Positions 23,782-33,549 are shown, counted from the stretch's first letter. The stretch: 64,000 bases of DNA from Clostridium caldaquaticum (GCF_023806125.1 NZ_JAMSKT010000010.1:1-64000); one strand, 5' to 3'. A program made the numbers and translations. Notes: generated from the letters alone by a model not told the origin.

Positions 23782-24624
23782 ATGAGATTAAGTCAAAATT
23801 TAGCATCGCTTAATATATATAAAGAACAATCAAAGATTTTAAATAAACAAAGTACATCTTTAGGAAGAATATCTTCTGGTATTAAAGCAAATAAAGCAAA
23901 GGATGATCCTAATGCTATAGCTCAAAGTGAAAGATTCAGGATGCAGATTAGAGGAGCACAAATGGCCAGCCGTAATGTTCAGGATGGAATAAGCATGCTT
24001 CAGACTTTTGACGGGGCACTAGGTAGTATAAATGAAATGCTTATAAGAGTTAGAGAGCTGGCTGTTAAAGCTGGAAATGGAACTAACAGCTTAGAAGATA
24101 AAAAAATTATTCAAAATGAAATAGACCAGCTGATGAAAGGTATAGATGATGTTGCAGCTTATACTGAGTTTAATGGAATTAAGCTTATAGGTTATGATAA
24201 AGTAATGAACAATGATGCACCAGTTATGAAAGATATGCCTGTAGGTAATAATCCTGATGAAAAAGTTCAAATTCCAATGTATGATTTATCAAGTTCTAAG
24301 CTTCTAGGAATTATAAATGTAACTGATTCAAATGGTATAGACAGTGCAATTGAAAGTATCGACAAGGCTATTAACATGGTAACTTCAATTTCCAGTAAGT
24401 ATGGTGCACTAGAAAATAGATTTGAAAGCAGTTATGAAAATTTAAATGAGATAAGTGACAAAATGCAGTCAGCGGAAAGCAGCGTAAGAGATGTGGATAT
24501 AGCTGAAGAAATGATAGAATTTGCAAAAAATAACATATTAATAGATGCAGGAAATGCTCTTATGGCACAGACAAATAAATTTCCCCAAGAAATACTTAGA
24601 ATACTTGAAAATGTTAGAGGGTAA
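23782..24624 (+). CDS. Second, short flagellin-family protein
   Basis: 280 aa with only the conserved flagellin ends and a short middle: MRLSQNLASLNIYKEQ, GRISSGIKANKAKDDPNAIA, MQIRGAQMASRNVQDGISML; C-terminal SSVRDVDIAEEMIEFAKNNI, ending EILRILENVRG. The ADDAAG-type stretch of main flagellins is changed to AKDDPNA and the terminal QPQGVLQLLR is lost. It could be a minor filament subunit or a structural variant near the hook. It has its own sigma-D promoter and terminator and no CsrA-type hairpin. Confidence 0.92.
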   Translation: MRLSQNLASLNIYKEQSKILNKQSTSLGRISSGIKANKAKDDPNAIAQSERFRMQIRGAQMASRNVQDGISMLQTFDGALGSINEMLIRVRELAVKAGNGTNSLEDKKIIQNEIDQLMKGIDDVAAYTEFNGIKLIGYDKVMNNDAPVMKDMPVGNNPDEKVQIPMYDLSSSKLLGIINVTDSNGIDSAIESIDKAINMVTSISSKYGALENRFESSYENLNEISDKMQSAESSVRDVDIAEEMIEFAKNNILIDAGNALMAQTNKFPQEILRILENVRG

Positions 24625-24640
24625 AATAAATAATTATAAA

Positions 24641-24673
24641 AAACGAACTCGGAAAATTCGGGTTCGTTTTTTT
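24641..24673 (+). terminator. Terminator of the second flagellin gene
   Basis: AAACGAACTCG (24641-24651) pairs with CGGGTTCGTTT (24659-24669), one T-G pair, 7-nt loop, followed by a run of seven Ts (24667-24673). A textbook intrinsic terminator. Confidence 0.92.
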
Positions 24674-25032
24674 ATATGTTTTGTAAATTGTTTAAAAGAA
24701 TATAGTTATTAATAAATAATTAATAAATTATTACTTTTAATAAATCTGATTTTACTGTATTATATTATTGTTTTTAACTAGAAAATAAAGTTAACAAAAA
24801 TAGTTTAATTTATATATAATGTTAACAGGAATTTGGATAAAACTTTATTATTTTTCTGTTTTGGCATAAAGCTCTAAAATTGTCGTTAAAAAAATTTGTT
24901 ATAAAATAGCTGATTTTAAAAATGAAGTATACAAATAAAGTGTTTTCATGTAAAATAATAAATATAAAATGACTAATAGTTTGTTTAAAATATAATAATA
25001 GACAAAAATGTTGTTAGAGGTGAGATTCAAGT
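24674..25032 (+). promoter_or_regulatory. Leader of the flgB-flgG operon with candidate sigma-A promoters
   Basis: A gene-free AT-rich stretch. Best promoter candidate: TTAACA (24791-24796), 18 bases, TATAAT (24815-24820), with the heptamer GTTAACA at 24790 and again at 24821. Others are TTGTCG (24880) with TAAAAT (24902), spacer 16, and ATGACT (24969) with TATAAT (24991), spacer 16. A possible RNA hairpin joins AACAGGAA (24824) to TTTCTGTT (24853). No c-di-GMP riboswitch motif was found. Which promoter is used cannot be told from sequence. Confidence 0.5.
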
Positions 25033-25434
25033 ATGAGTAATTTGTCGATTAGCGATAATGTTTACAGCCTTTTAAAGAAAAGTCTTGATGCCTCTTCAAT
25101 TAGAGGAAAGATTATAGCAAATAATATAGCAAATATAAATACTAAAGGCTACAAGAGGTATACAGTATCCTTTGAAGAAAATTTAAAAGAAAGTTTGCAA
25201 AGTTTTGCTATGAAGACTACAGATAAAAGGCATATAAACGATGAAGATACTTTTGGGGAAATTAAAATAACTCAGGATACAGCTTCAAGCATGAGAGAAG
25301 ATGGAAACAATGTAGATATCGATAATGAAATGGCAAATCAAGCAGCAAATAATCTTATATATAATGCACTTATAAGTCAGGTTAACAGTAGAATTGCTAT
25401 GGAAAGATATATCATAAAAGAAGGCAGGGGATAA
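25033..25434 (+). CDS. flgB: FlgB proximal rod protein
   Basis: 133 aa with the rod signature [21 protein letters not shown] at about 28-48 (matched in parts) and the FlgB C-terminus [20 protein letters not shown]. It begins the long fla operon; AGAGGTGAG lies upstream of the ATG. FlgB with FlgC forms the rod in the periplasm-like zone above the MS ring. Confidence 0.95.
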   Translation: MSNLSISDNVYSLLKKSLDASSIRGKIIANNIANINTKGYKRYTVSFEENLKESLQSFAMKTTDKRHINDEDTFGEIKITQDTASSMREDGNNVDIDNEMANQAANNLIYNALISQVNSRIAMERYIIKEGRG

Positions 25435-25439
25435 GTTTT

Positions 25440-25874
25440 ATGAATAACGCATTTAGTGCATTAAGAATTAGTGCCAGTGGTTTATCTGCAGAAAGGTTAA
25501 GAATGGATACTATAGCTTCAAATATAGCTAATGTTTCAACAACGAGAGGAAAAGATGGACAACCTTATATAAGGAAAATAGCTGTGTTTCAGGAGAATTT
25601 GGTCAAAGAGTTGAATAAATCTACAGGAAAAGTTGAAGAAAATCTTTTAGGTGTTAAGGCAGTAAGCATTGAAGAAGATCAGTCTCCTTTAAAAAGAGTG
25701 TATGATCCTTCACATCCCGATGCAGATGAAGAAGGCTATGTAAATATGCCTAATGTAAATATACTTAATGAAATGGCAGATATGATAGCTGCTACAAGAG
25801 CTTATGAAGCTAATGTCAGTGCAATGAATTCTGAAAAGAGTATGTTTTTAAAAGCTTTGGAAATAGGAAAATAA
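25440..25874 (+). CDS. flgC: FlgC proximal rod protein
   Basis: 144 aa. N-terminal [20 protein letters not shown] with SNIANVSTT, and C-terminal [20 protein letters not shown], both diagnostic for FlgC. It starts 5 bp after flgB. It is a structural rod subunit exported by the flagellar type III apparatus. Confidence 0.96.
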   Translation: MNNAFSALRISASGLSAERLRMDTIASNIANVSTTRGKDGQPYIRKIAVFQENLVKELNKSTGKVEENLLGVKAVSIEEDQSPLKRVYDPSHPDADEEGYVNMPNVNILNEMADMIAATRAYEANVSAMNSEKSMFLKALEIGK

Positions 25875-25907
25875 TATAAAAATCATTTAATTACATGGAG
25901 GATATAA

Positions 25908-26207
25908 ATGAAGATAAATGAATTTGTTCCAGATAGTAAAATATTTGAAAGCATAACTTTTGATAATAAATTAGAACAAAAAAATGAAGTCAGCTTTTTT
26001 GATACATTAATGGAGAAATTAGATGCAGTGAACGATAAACAGATAGAAGCAGACACAATGACAGAACAGTTTGTAATTGGAGAAGGCGGAGATATTCATG
26101 AAGTTATGCTTGCAACTGAAGAAGCAAAGATGTCTTTAGAGCTTGCTGTTCAAATTAGAAATAAAATTGTGGAAGCATATCAGGAAATTAACAAGATGCA
26201 GGTATAG
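25908..26207 (+). CDS. fliE: FliE MS-ring to rod adaptor
   Basis: 99 aa, small helical protein with the FliE C-terminal pattern: VIGEGGDIHEVMLATEEAKM and LELAVQIRNKIVEAYQEI. It joins the MS ring (FliF, encoded next) to the rod. ATGGAGG precedes the ATG. Confidence 0.95.
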   Translation: MKINEFVPDSKIFESITFDNKLEQKNEVSFFDTLMEKLDAVNDKQIEADTMTEQFVIGEGGDIHEVMLATEEAKMSLELAVQIRNKIVEAYQEINKMQV

Positions 26208-26233
26208 TTAGTAGTTAGTGAGGAGTGCTAGGA

Positions 26234-27829
26234 ATGGGCAAGCTATCGGAGATATTTAAAAGCTCTTATGAAAAATGGAAGAATATAAGTAAAGGTAAGA
26301 AGATAGCTTTAAGTGTTAGTTTTTTAGGAGCTTTAATAGCAATAATATATTTAGCTGTGTCTTTAGGGGCAACGAAGTATGATGTTTTATTTTCTGATCT
26401 TGACGCCACTGATGCAAATATAATAATAGAAAAATTAAAAGAGCAGAAGATAGAAAATTACAAGATTTCAGGAAATACTATAATGGTTCCGGAAGAAATG
26501 AGAGATAAGTTAAGGCTGGAGCTTGCTCCTCAGATTACTTCCGGTAGCAAGGGATGGGAGCTTTTCGACAGTTCAAATGCTTTTGGCTCAACAGATACTG
26601 AAACGAAAATACAATATCAAAGGGCACTTCAGGGAGAACTTGAAAAGACAATAAAGAGCTTTTCACAGGTTGACAAAGCACGAGTTGCTCTGGTTATGCC
26701 GGAAGATAGTGTTTTTGTAAAAGATTCTAGTCCAGCAAGTGCATCTATAACTCTTATGATGAAACCAGGACAAAGTCTTACACAAGAACAGGTTAAAGCT
26801 ATTGTAGCACTTGTATCTGGAAGTGTGAAGAATTTACCTCGTGAAAATATACAAGTGATTGATGACAAAATGCAGCTTTTAACACAAGGATTATTTGATA
26901 ATGATAGTGCCGATACAGGTATTGCCGCTGAGAAACAACAGCAAATGAAAAAGAATTATGAAAAAGAGCTGGAGAATAAAGTTTTAGACCAGCTTTCTAA
27001 GCCTTTTAAAAATAAAGTTACTGTTAAAATAAATGCAGATTTAGATTTTGATGCGGTTCAAAATGTCACAAATACAATCGATCCTAAAGGCAATAAAGTA
27101 AGTGAGAAATATATCAGGGATACAAATGGGAATACCACAACTAGACCTTCTCAAAGCCCTGTAGATAACAACATGACAAATAATACTACAACACAAAATA
27201 GCACAAATACAGAAAATGTGACTTATCAGGAAGAAACGATAAATTATGAGTATGGTAAGAGTGAAACTAAAACAGTAAAAGCTCTTGGTTCAGTAAAGAG
27301 AATAACTGCTTCAGTTATTATTGACGGAAATTTAGATGATACTACTAAGAATCAAATAACATCACTTGTTGCAGGTGCAATTGGTTTTAATGAAAACAGG
27401 GGAGACATTATAAATGTAGAAGGTATAAAATTTGATTCTACAGATGCTGATAATGCTAAAAAAGCTTTAGAGGAAATGGAAGCTCAGCAGGCAGAAGAAA
27501 AGAAGCTTAATCAATATAAGCTTATTGGAGCAGGGGCAGGTTTATTAGGACTTTTAATTTTAATAATAGTTATATTTATAAGAAGAAAGAAAGGCAGCTC
27601 AAAGGTAGAGGAACAATTGGAAGCAATGTCAAGCCCTCAGGGAATTAATGTGCTTATAGGTGATGATGAAAAGCAGCCTAAAGTTCAGTTTAAACCTATA
27701 GATTTTGATATGGAAGAAAATAATGAAAAACTGCACATTGAAAAGGAAATAAAAAGATATGCTGCTGAAAAGCCAGATCAAGTTGCTGACATTATTAAAT
27801 CCTGGTTGGCAGAAGATGAGAGGTGGTAG
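26234..27829 (+). CDS. fliF: FliF MS-ring protein
   Basis: 531 aa from ATG 26234 (GAGGAG upstream; a GTG nine bases earlier is possible). There are two membrane segments, about 23-44 and 436-458, with the large ring-building domains between them (LRLELAPQITSGSKGWELFD, VALVMPEDSVF). A Thr/Asn-rich linker lies near 295-325. The cytoplasmic C-terminal tail, ending IIKSWLAEDERW, is the FliG-binding peptide. Confidence 0.96.
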   Translation: MGKLSEIFKSSYEKWKNISKGKKIALSVSFLGALIAIIYLAVSLGATKYDVLFSDLDATDANIIIEKLKEQKIENYKISGNTIMVPEEMRDKLRLELAPQITSGSKGWELFDSSNAFGSTDTETKIQYQRALQGELEKTIKSFSQVDKARVALVMPEDSVFVKDSSPASASITLMMKPGQSLTQEQVKAIVALVSGSVKNLPRENIQVIDDKMQLLTQGLFDNDSADTGIAAEKQQQMKKNYEKELENKVLDQLSKPFKNKVTVKINADLDFDAVQNVTNTIDPKGNKVSEKYIRDTNGNTTTRPSQSPVDNNMTNNTTTQNSTNTENVTYQEETINYEYGKSETKTVKALGSVKRITASVIIDGNLDDTTKNQITSLVAGAIGFNENRGDIINVEGIKFDSTDADNAKKALEEMEAQQAEEKKLNQYKLIGAGAGLLGLLILIIVIFIRRKKGSSKVEEQLEAMSSPQGINVLIGDDEKQPKVQFKPIDFDMEENNEKLHIEKEIKRYAAEKPDQVADIIKSWLAEDERW

Positions 27830-27832
27830 TAT

Positions 27833-28849
27833 ATGGCTAATAGAGAAAACAAGTTAACTGGTGTTCAGAAAGCAGCCATATTATTTATAACCTTAGGGCC
27901 TGATGCGGCTGCAGGAATAATCAAAAAACTTCCAGAATCAGAAATTCAGAAAATAACCTATGAAATTGCAAATATAACTTCTGTTCGTTCAGAACAGAAG
28001 GAGGAAATATTAAATGAATTTATTCACATGAACAGAGCCAAGGATTTCATAATAGAAGGTGGCATAGAATATGCAAGAGTACTTCTTGGGAAAGCCCTTG
28101 GGCCTCAAAGAGCAAAAGAAATAATGGATAAGGTTACAGAAGCTACACAGCAGTTTAGGCCTTTTTCTATCGCAAGGAAAGCTGATGCACATCAGCTGCT
28201 AAATATAATTTCAAATGAGCACCCTCAGACTATAGCTTTAGTGCTTTGTTATCTTCAAGCAGATAAGGCAGGACAAATATTGTCTGCACTTCCTGAGGAT
28301 ATACAGACTGAAGTTGCCTATAGAATCGCAACTATGAGTAATACTTCTCCTGCAGTTGTAAAGGAAATAGAAAAAGTGCTTGATTCTAAACTGTCTAATG
28401 TTGTTAAGTCTGACATGACAGTTTTAGGAGGAGTTCAAACACTTGTTGATATTTTAAATCAAGTTGATAGAACTACAGAGAGAAATATTACAGAAGGTCT
28501 GGAAAGAGAAAATGCAGAGCTTGCAGAAAGAATTAAGGAATCTATGTTTGTATTTGAAGATATTGTTACTCTTGATGACGTATCTATTCAAAGAGTGCTC
28601 AGGGAAGTTGATACAAAAGAATTGGCTCTTGCACTTAAAGGCTGCTCTGAGGAAGTTGCAAATGCAATCTTCAGAAACCAATCCAAGAGAGCTGCTGCTA
28701 CTTTAAAAGAAGACATGGAATTCTTAGGACCAGTAAGGCTTGTTGATGTTGAGAAATCACAGCAGAAAATTGTTGCTATAATTAGAAGATTAGATGAAGT
28801 AGGGGAAATTGTCATCTCAAGAGGTGGAGAAGATGCAATTATCGTATAA
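27833..28849 (+). CDS. fliG: FliG motor switch protein
   Basis: 338 aa with the three FliG domains: N-terminal FliF-binding (LTGVQKAAILFITLGPDAA), a middle domain with the EHPQT motif (NIISNEHPQTIALVL), and a C-terminal torque domain with the charged VFEDIVTLDDVSIQRVLREV helix. It contacts the stator. It overlaps fliH by 17 bases. Confidence 0.97.
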   Translation: MANRENKLTGVQKAAILFITLGPDAAAGIIKKLPESEIQKITYEIANITSVRSEQKEEILNEFIHMNRAKDFIIEGGIEYARVLLGKALGPQRAKEIMDKVTEATQQFRPFSIARKADAHQLLNIISNEHPQTIALVLCYLQADKAGQILSALPEDIQTEVAYRIATMSNTSPAVVKEIEKVLDSKLSNVVKSDMTVLGGVQTLVDILNQVDRTTERNITEGLERENAELAERIKESMFVFEDIVTLDDVSIQRVLREVDTKELALALKGCSEEVANAIFRNQSKRAAATLKEDMEFLGPVRLVDVEKSQQKIVAIIRRLDEVGEIVISRGGEDAIIV

Positions 28850-29588
28850 TGTGATTAAAAATAACAGTATTAAAAATTCAGGTTTTAAATCAATAGTTAC
28901 TGAAAAAGAGTTTCCAGCAGCAAAGGCTGAAACTGAAGAAAATATTAAAAATAACATTGAGAGTTATGAAAATTTAGCTAAAACTATGCTTGAAAATGCC
29001 CGTAGGCAAAGCGAACGTATACTTTCAAAAGCCTATGAGGAAGCAAGAGCCCTTGAGGAAGAAGCTTCAGTTAAATCTCAAGAAGTTTATGAAAGAGCTT
29101 ACAGACAAGGTTATGAGGAAGGCTACAGCAAGGCTTATAATGAAGCTTTGAAAAAGGCTGAAACTGAAAGAAATTCAATAGTTTCAACTGCTGAAAAGCT
29201 GCTTAAAAATGCCAAAATTGAGTATGAAAAGTATCTTGAAAGCAAGGCTTTAGAAATTAAGGATCTAATATTAACTATAGCTGAAACTGTGTTTAAAAGA
29301 GAAGTTGAGGCTGAGGATTTTATAAATAATATGATATTTGAGGCTCTTGAAAATTCTAAAAATGCAAAAAATTTTATCATAAGGTGTAATGCTGTTTATG
29401 TAGAAGAACTGAAATTACAAGCTGAGAGTTGGAAAGAGCAGCTAGGTTATATTGGAGATATATTTATTGTAAGAGATGATAGTATAGAACCAGGGAATGC
29501 TCTTATAGATAAAGGTAATGGAAAAGTAACAGTTGGAGTTAAATTTGCGCTTGAGAAGATGAAAGCTATTCTCGAAGGGAAGGAGTAA
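28833..29588 (+). CDS. fliH: FliH export ATPase regulator
   Basis: 251 aa from ATG 28833, with GAGGTGGAG just upstream inside fliG; an in-frame ATG at 28809 lacks a site. A long charged coiled coil (about 50-150, Glu/Lys/Ala-rich) and a C-terminal globular part (IFIVRDDSIEPGNALIDKGN) match FliH. It binds the FliI ATPase, encoded 1 bp after its stop. Confidence 0.93.
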   Translation: MQLSYNVIKNNSIKNSGFKSIVTEKEFPAAKAETEENIKNNIESYENLAKTMLENARRQSERILSKAYEEARALEEEASVKSQEVYERAYRQGYEEGYSKAYNEALKKAETERNSIVSTAEKLLKNAKIEYEKYLESKALEIKDLILTIAETVFKREVEAEDFINNMIFEALENSKNAKNFIIRCNAVYVEELKLQAESWKEQLGYIGDIFIVRDDSIEPGNALIDKGNGKVTVGVKFALEKMKAILEGKE

Positions 29589-29589
29589 A

Positions 29590-30897
29590 ATGCTGTCAAT
29601 TGATTTTCAGGCTATAAAAAGAAAAATTCAAAGTGCAGAGTGGATGCATGTAGAAGGTATTGTGAAAAAAGTTATAGGTTTAACAGTTGAGGTAGAAGGT
29701 ATTAATGCTTTTGTTGGAGAGGTATGTACTATTTATAATGAAAAAAATGAACCTGTAACTTGTGAAGCAGTAGGATTTAAGGAAAATAACGTCATTTTAA
29801 TGCCTCTTGGTGAATTGTCAGCAATAGCTCCTGGTTGCAGGGTTGTTGCAGAGGGAAAGCCTTTAAGTGTAAGCTGTTCTGAGGATTTATTTGGAAAGGT
29901 GCTTGATGGATTAGGCAATCCTTTAGATGGAGAAAAGCTGAAAACTGGTGTGCCATACAATCTGGATAGAGACCCTCCGGATCCTTTAAAAAGAAAGAGG
30001 ATTAAGAACATACTTCCTACAGGAGTAAGAGCTATAGATGGTTTTTTAACCTGTGGAGAAGGTCAGAGAGTCGGTATTTTTGCTGGAAGTGGTGTTGGAA
30101 AGAGTACTACTTTAGGTATGATAGCCAGATATGCTCAGGCTGATGTGAATGTTATTGCTCTTATAGGGGAAAGAGGAAGAGAGGTTCTTGACTTTATTGA
30201 AAGAGACCTTGGAGAAGAGGGACTTAAAAAATCAGTAATTGTTTGTGCTACTTCTGACAGGCCTGCTCTTGTAAGACTGAAGGGGGCTTTTACTGCAACA
30301 GCTATTGCAGAATATTTTAGAGACCAAGGTAAAAAGGTTATTTTAATGATGGATTCAGTTACCAGATTTGCTATGGCTCAAAGAGAAGTAGGACTTGCTA
30401 TTGGAGAGCCTCCAGCAACTAAAGGTTATACACCTTCAGTTTTTGCGATGCTTCCTCGGCTTATGGAGCGTTCAGGTATGTCTGATAAAGGTTCTATAAC
30501 TGCTTTTTATACAGTTCTTGTTGATGGAGATGATTTTAATGAGCCAATAGCTGATGCGGTTAGGGGTATATTAGATGGGCATATAGTTCTTTCAAGAGCC
30601 TTAGCTGCAAAAAATCATTATCCTGCCATAGATGTTTTAAGCAGCATAAGCAGATTAATGCCTGAAATTGCTGATGATGACCATAAGAAAATTGCTTCCT
30701 TTGCCAGAGATCTGCTTGCAACTTATAAAGATTCGGAAGATTTGATAAATATCGGAGCCTATGTAAAAGGCAGCAATAAAAAGGTAGATTTAGCTATTAA
30801 TTATAATGATTCTATAGAAAAGTTTTTAAAGCAGGGAATTAAAGAGCATACAGATTTTAAAGGGTGTTTAGCTGCACTTAAAAATATTTTTAATTAA
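29590..30897 (+). CDS. fliI: FliI flagellar export ATPase
   Basis: 435 aa. Walker A GSGVGKST at 166-173, Walker B in KVILMMDSVTRFAMAQREVG, and the F1-beta-like GEPPATKGYTPSVFAMLPRL segment. It powers the start of flagellar protein export and is cytoplasmic, bound to FliH and FliJ. The length matches the family. Confidence 0.97.
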   Translation: MLSIDFQAIKRKIQSAEWMHVEGIVKKVIGLTVEVEGINAFVGEVCTIYNEKNEPVTCEAVGFKENNVILMPLGELSAIAPGCRVVAEGKPLSVSCSEDLFGKVLDGLGNPLDGEKLKTGVPYNLDRDPPDPLKRKRIKNILPTGVRAIDGFLTCGEGQRVGIFAGSGVGKSTTLGMIARYAQADVNVIALIGERGREVLDFIERDLGEEGLKKSVIVCATSDRPALVRLKGAFTATAIAEYFRDQGKKVILMMDSVTRFAMAQREVGLAIGEPPATKGYTPSVFAMLPRLMERSGMSDKGSITAFYTVLVDGDDFNEPIADAVRGILDGHIVLSRALAAKNHYPAIDVLSSISRLMPEIADDDHKKIASFARDLLATYKDSEDLINIGAYVKGSNKKVDLAINYNDSIEKFLKQGIKEHTDFKGCLAALKNIFN

Positions 30898-30911
30898 GGA
30901 GTGCTTAACTT

Positions 30912-31349
30912 TTGAATAATTTTAAGTTTAGACTTCAAAAGCTTTTAGATATAAGAAATGATAAAGAGGAAGAAAGCAGGAGAATATTTAAAGAAGCACA
31001 GCTTGAAAAGGAAAGAGCAGAGGAAAAGTTTAAAACTCTTAAGGAAAGCTATAAAAGATATAAAGAGTTTTCTCCAGATGAAAGTTTAGTTGAGCAAAAG
31101 ATTAAGCACATATATTTAAATGCACTTACTAATTCTATTGCGGAAGCAGAGTTAGAACTGCAGGATAAAATCAAAAAGCTGGAAGAAAAGAGAGAGCAGT
31201 TAAAGATGCGGCAAATTGAGAGAAAAACAGTTGAAATTCTTAAGGACAAGCAGTTTCAGGTTTTTTTAAAAGAGCAAAATTCTATTGAGCAAAAAGTAAA
31301 TGACGAATTTGCTCTTTATGGATTTTTAAGAGCACATGAAGGGAGGTGA
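30912..31349 (+). CDS. fliJ: FliJ export chaperone
   Basis: 145 aa, starting at TTG 30912 behind AAGGAGTG. The chain is almost all coiled coil: FRLQKLLDIRNDKEEESRRI, then long Glu/Lys heptads. It matches FliJ, the gamma-like stalk of the FliI hexamer. It lies between fliI and fliK, as expected. Confidence 0.92.
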   Translation: MNNFKFRLQKLLDIRNDKEEESRRIFKEAQLEKERAEEKFKTLKESYKRYKEFSPDESLVEQKIKHIYLNALTNSIAEAELELQDKIKKLEEKREQLKMRQIERKTVEILKDKQFQVFLKEQNSIEQKVNDEFALYGFLRAHEGR

Positions 31350-31353
31350 AAAG

Positions 31354-32715
31354 GTGGAAACAGGAAATATAATCACGTCAGTAGCTGATCTAAACTTAAG
31401 TGCTATAAAAGTTAAAAGGGAACTTACGCAGGAAAAAAATAAAGCTTTTACTAAAATATTAAAAAGTGCCGAGAAGGAAACTGAAAAACTAAAGAATTTA
31501 GACAAAGATAGTGAAATTATAAATGAAAAAGATCAGAATATACAAGTAGAAACTGAAGTTACAGAAGACAGCATTTCAGGTAATGAAGACAGCGAGCTTA
31601 TAAATTTGCTTTTAACTTTAATCAATTATTCAAGTGCTACTAAACAGTCGGAGTTATTAAGTTCTATTGAACAGGGAGATTTAAAACAGATTGAAAATAT
31701 TTTTTCAGAGTTAGTATCTAATTCATTTTTAGGAAGTTCAATAAAAGATAACAGCATTAATTCAGATGCTTTATCAAGTAATAATGTTTACTTAGAAAAT
31801 ATAAGTATCGATACTGAGGTTAATAATGTAGTTAGTAAATTAAAAGAAGCTGTTATTATGGGTTTTCAAGGACAAAGTGAGAAACTTAATAATGACAATA
31901 GTCAGATTATTGAGAAGACTTTACTTCAAAAAATTAATGAGTCTTTCTTTGTGAAAAATAATAACGAAGGTGATATTAAGGAAACTAGCATTATAGTACC
32001 TAAGGTTAAGGTTAGACAACAGGAAGAATTCACAGAAATCAAGCAAGCAATAGATTACTCTCTTAATAATAAGGATAATGCAACAAAAGAAGATGCTATA
32101 TTAAGCTATAGTGATAAAACTTCACAGCAAATGATAAATAATCCTTCTTATAAGGAGGAAAAGATTTTATTAGATTTATTAGGAGATGGCTCAAGAAAAG
32201 AAAAAGATAATTTCTCTGATAAAATTACAAATATGTTAAACAGATTTGAAGCTGTAAAAGCAGAAAAAACCTTGACATTGGAAAATAAAATAATTATTAA
32301 CAAAAATAGTTTAAATACGGATGTTATAAAAGCTGTAAAATATATGGATTTAAATAACATAAAAGAACTGACTGTAAAGATTATACCTAAGGAATTAGGT
32401 GAAATTGTAATTAGGCTTACAATGGATAATGGAGTTTTAAAAGCAAATTTAACTGCTGCTAATAAAGATACTTTTGAGCTTTTAAATTCACAGCTTCCAA
32501 TAATAAATAATGAACTATCAAAGCAGAATATGAGCATTCAAAGTTTCAGTTTAAGTCTTTATAATGGAGATAATTTTTTGTTTAACAGTAATGGAAATAG
32601 TGAAGACAGCAGCAGGCAACAGGGAAGAAAAGGGACTAAAATTACAGCATCAGGTGAAGAGGAAGTTGTAGAAGAATACAGCTTAGAACAAAGCAATGTG
32701 AATATATTAGCTTAG
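31354..32715 (+). CDS. fliK: FliK hook-length control protein
   Basis: 453 aa from GTG 31354, set by GGGAGGTG at 31341-31348; an upstream ATG at 31336 lies within fliJ. The N-terminal two thirds are low-complexity, Asn/Ser/Glu-rich, as in other hook-length rulers. The C-terminal Flg_hook domain (about 330-425) holds LTVKIIPKELGEIVIRLTMD and the LPIINNELSKQNMSI segment. It measures hook length and switches FlhB export specificity. Confidence 0.9.
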   Translation: METGNIITSVADLNLSAIKVKRELTQEKNKAFTKILKSAEKETEKLKNLDKDSEIINEKDQNIQVETEVTEDSISGNEDSELINLLLTLINYSSATKQSELLSSIEQGDLKQIENIFSELVSNSFLGSSIKDNSINSDALSSNNVYLENISIDTEVNNVVSKLKEAVIMGFQGQSEKLNNDNSQIIEKTLLQKINESFFVKNNNEGDIKETSIIVPKVKVRQQEEFTEIKQAIDYSLNNKDNATKEDAILSYSDKTSQQMINNPSYKEEKILLDLLGDGSRKEKDNFSDKITNMLNRFEAVKAEKTLTLENKIIINKNSLNTDVIKAVKYMDLNNIKELTVKIIPKELGEIVIRLTMDNGVLKANLTAANKDTFELLNSQLPIINNELSKQNMSIQSFSLSLYNGDNFLFNSNGNSEDSSRQQGRKGTKITASGEEEVVEEYSLEQSNVNILA

Positions 32716-32737
32716 AATTTTCACAAGGAGGATTACT

Positions 32738-33154
32738 ATGGCAGTAAATTCAACTAGTTTAGCCACGGCAACAACTGATAGGGGTACTAAAATTGTTAGA
32801 TCAACAAATGAAATGGATAAAAATGCTTTTTTAAGAATTTTGACTGCAGAGTTGTCAAATCAAAATCCTGAGAATGCTACAGATTCTACACAATATGTAG
32901 CTCAGATGGCTCAATTTGCAGCATTAGAACAAATGACTAATTTAAACAGTACTATGAGCTTTATGGGAGCTTCAGCCCTAATTGGAAAAACAGTAGGATT
33001 GAATACTGTAGATGAGACTGGAAATCAGTATATAGGAATAGTAAAGGGAGCTACAAAAGACGGCGGAGAAATTATTTTAAGTGTGGAAATTGAAAAAAAC
33101 AATACAAAACAGCTTATGGAGTTTTCGTATAAAGATGTTTTAGATGTTTATTAG
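32738..33154 (+). CDS. flgD: FlgD hook cap scaffold
   Basis: 138 aa. FlgD N-terminal motif: MDKNAFLRILTAELSNQNP with the DSTQYVAQMAQFAALEQM stretch. It lacks the long C-terminal Ig-like region seen in enterobacterial FlgD, which is normal in Firmicutes. It caps the growing hook. AAGGAGG precedes the ATG. Confidence 0.95.
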   Translation: MAVNSTSLATATTDRGTKIVRSTNEMDKNAFLRILTAELSNQNPENATDSTQYVAQMAQFAALEQMTNLNSTMSFMGASALIGKTVGLNTVDETGNQYIGIVKGATKDGGEIILSVEIEKNNTKQLMEFSYKDVLDVY

Positions 33155-33168
33155 TTAGGAAATAAGTT

Positions 33169-33549
33169 ATGAGTTACAGAGTAATTAATGGGAAATTATA
33201 TTCTTTAGAGGATTTTAGTAAATATACAGCAAAGGAAAATAAAAATAATAACGCCTCTTTTGAAAGTATATTAGCAAAGGAAATAAATAAAAAGGACAGC
33301 TTTTCTATATCAAATCACGCAGCTGAAAGGCTCAGGGATAGAAACATTTTTCTTAATGAAAGTGATATGAGTAAATTGAATGAAGGAATAAATAAAGCTA
33401 GTGAAAAAGGAGCAAAGGAATCCCTGATTCTTTATAAAGATATAGTATTTGTTGCCAGCATAAAAAACAGAACTATAATTACAGCTGTAGATAAGAGCAG
33501 CAGTAAAAATAACGTATTCACTAATATTGATAGTGTAGTGCTTTTATAA
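33169..33549 (+). CDS. TIGR02530-type flagellar operon protein
   Basis: 126 aa. The core FSISNHAAERLRDRNIFLNE and ILYKDIVFVASIKNRTIITAVD match the conserved flagellar operon protein regularly found between flgD and flgE in Firmicutes (TIGR02530). Its role is not established. The site before the ATG is weak (TTAGGAAA), so expression may depend on flgD translation 14 bp upstream. Confidence 0.88.
   Translation: MSYRVINGKLYSLEDFSKYTAKENKNNNASFESILAKEINKKDSFSISNHAAERLRDRNIFLNESDMSKLNEGINKASEKGAKESLILYKDIVFVASIKNRTIITAVDKSSSKNNVFTNIDSVVLL

Noticed and set aside
24674-25032. c-di-GMP (GEMM) riboswitch before flgB, as known in C. difficile
   Set aside because: The conserved GEMM sequence blocks could not be found in this leader; the PilZ protein is the only c-di-GMP element recognised here.
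28464-28706. 80-codon ORF inside fliG in another frame
   Set aside because: A shadow of fliG coding sequence with no start site.
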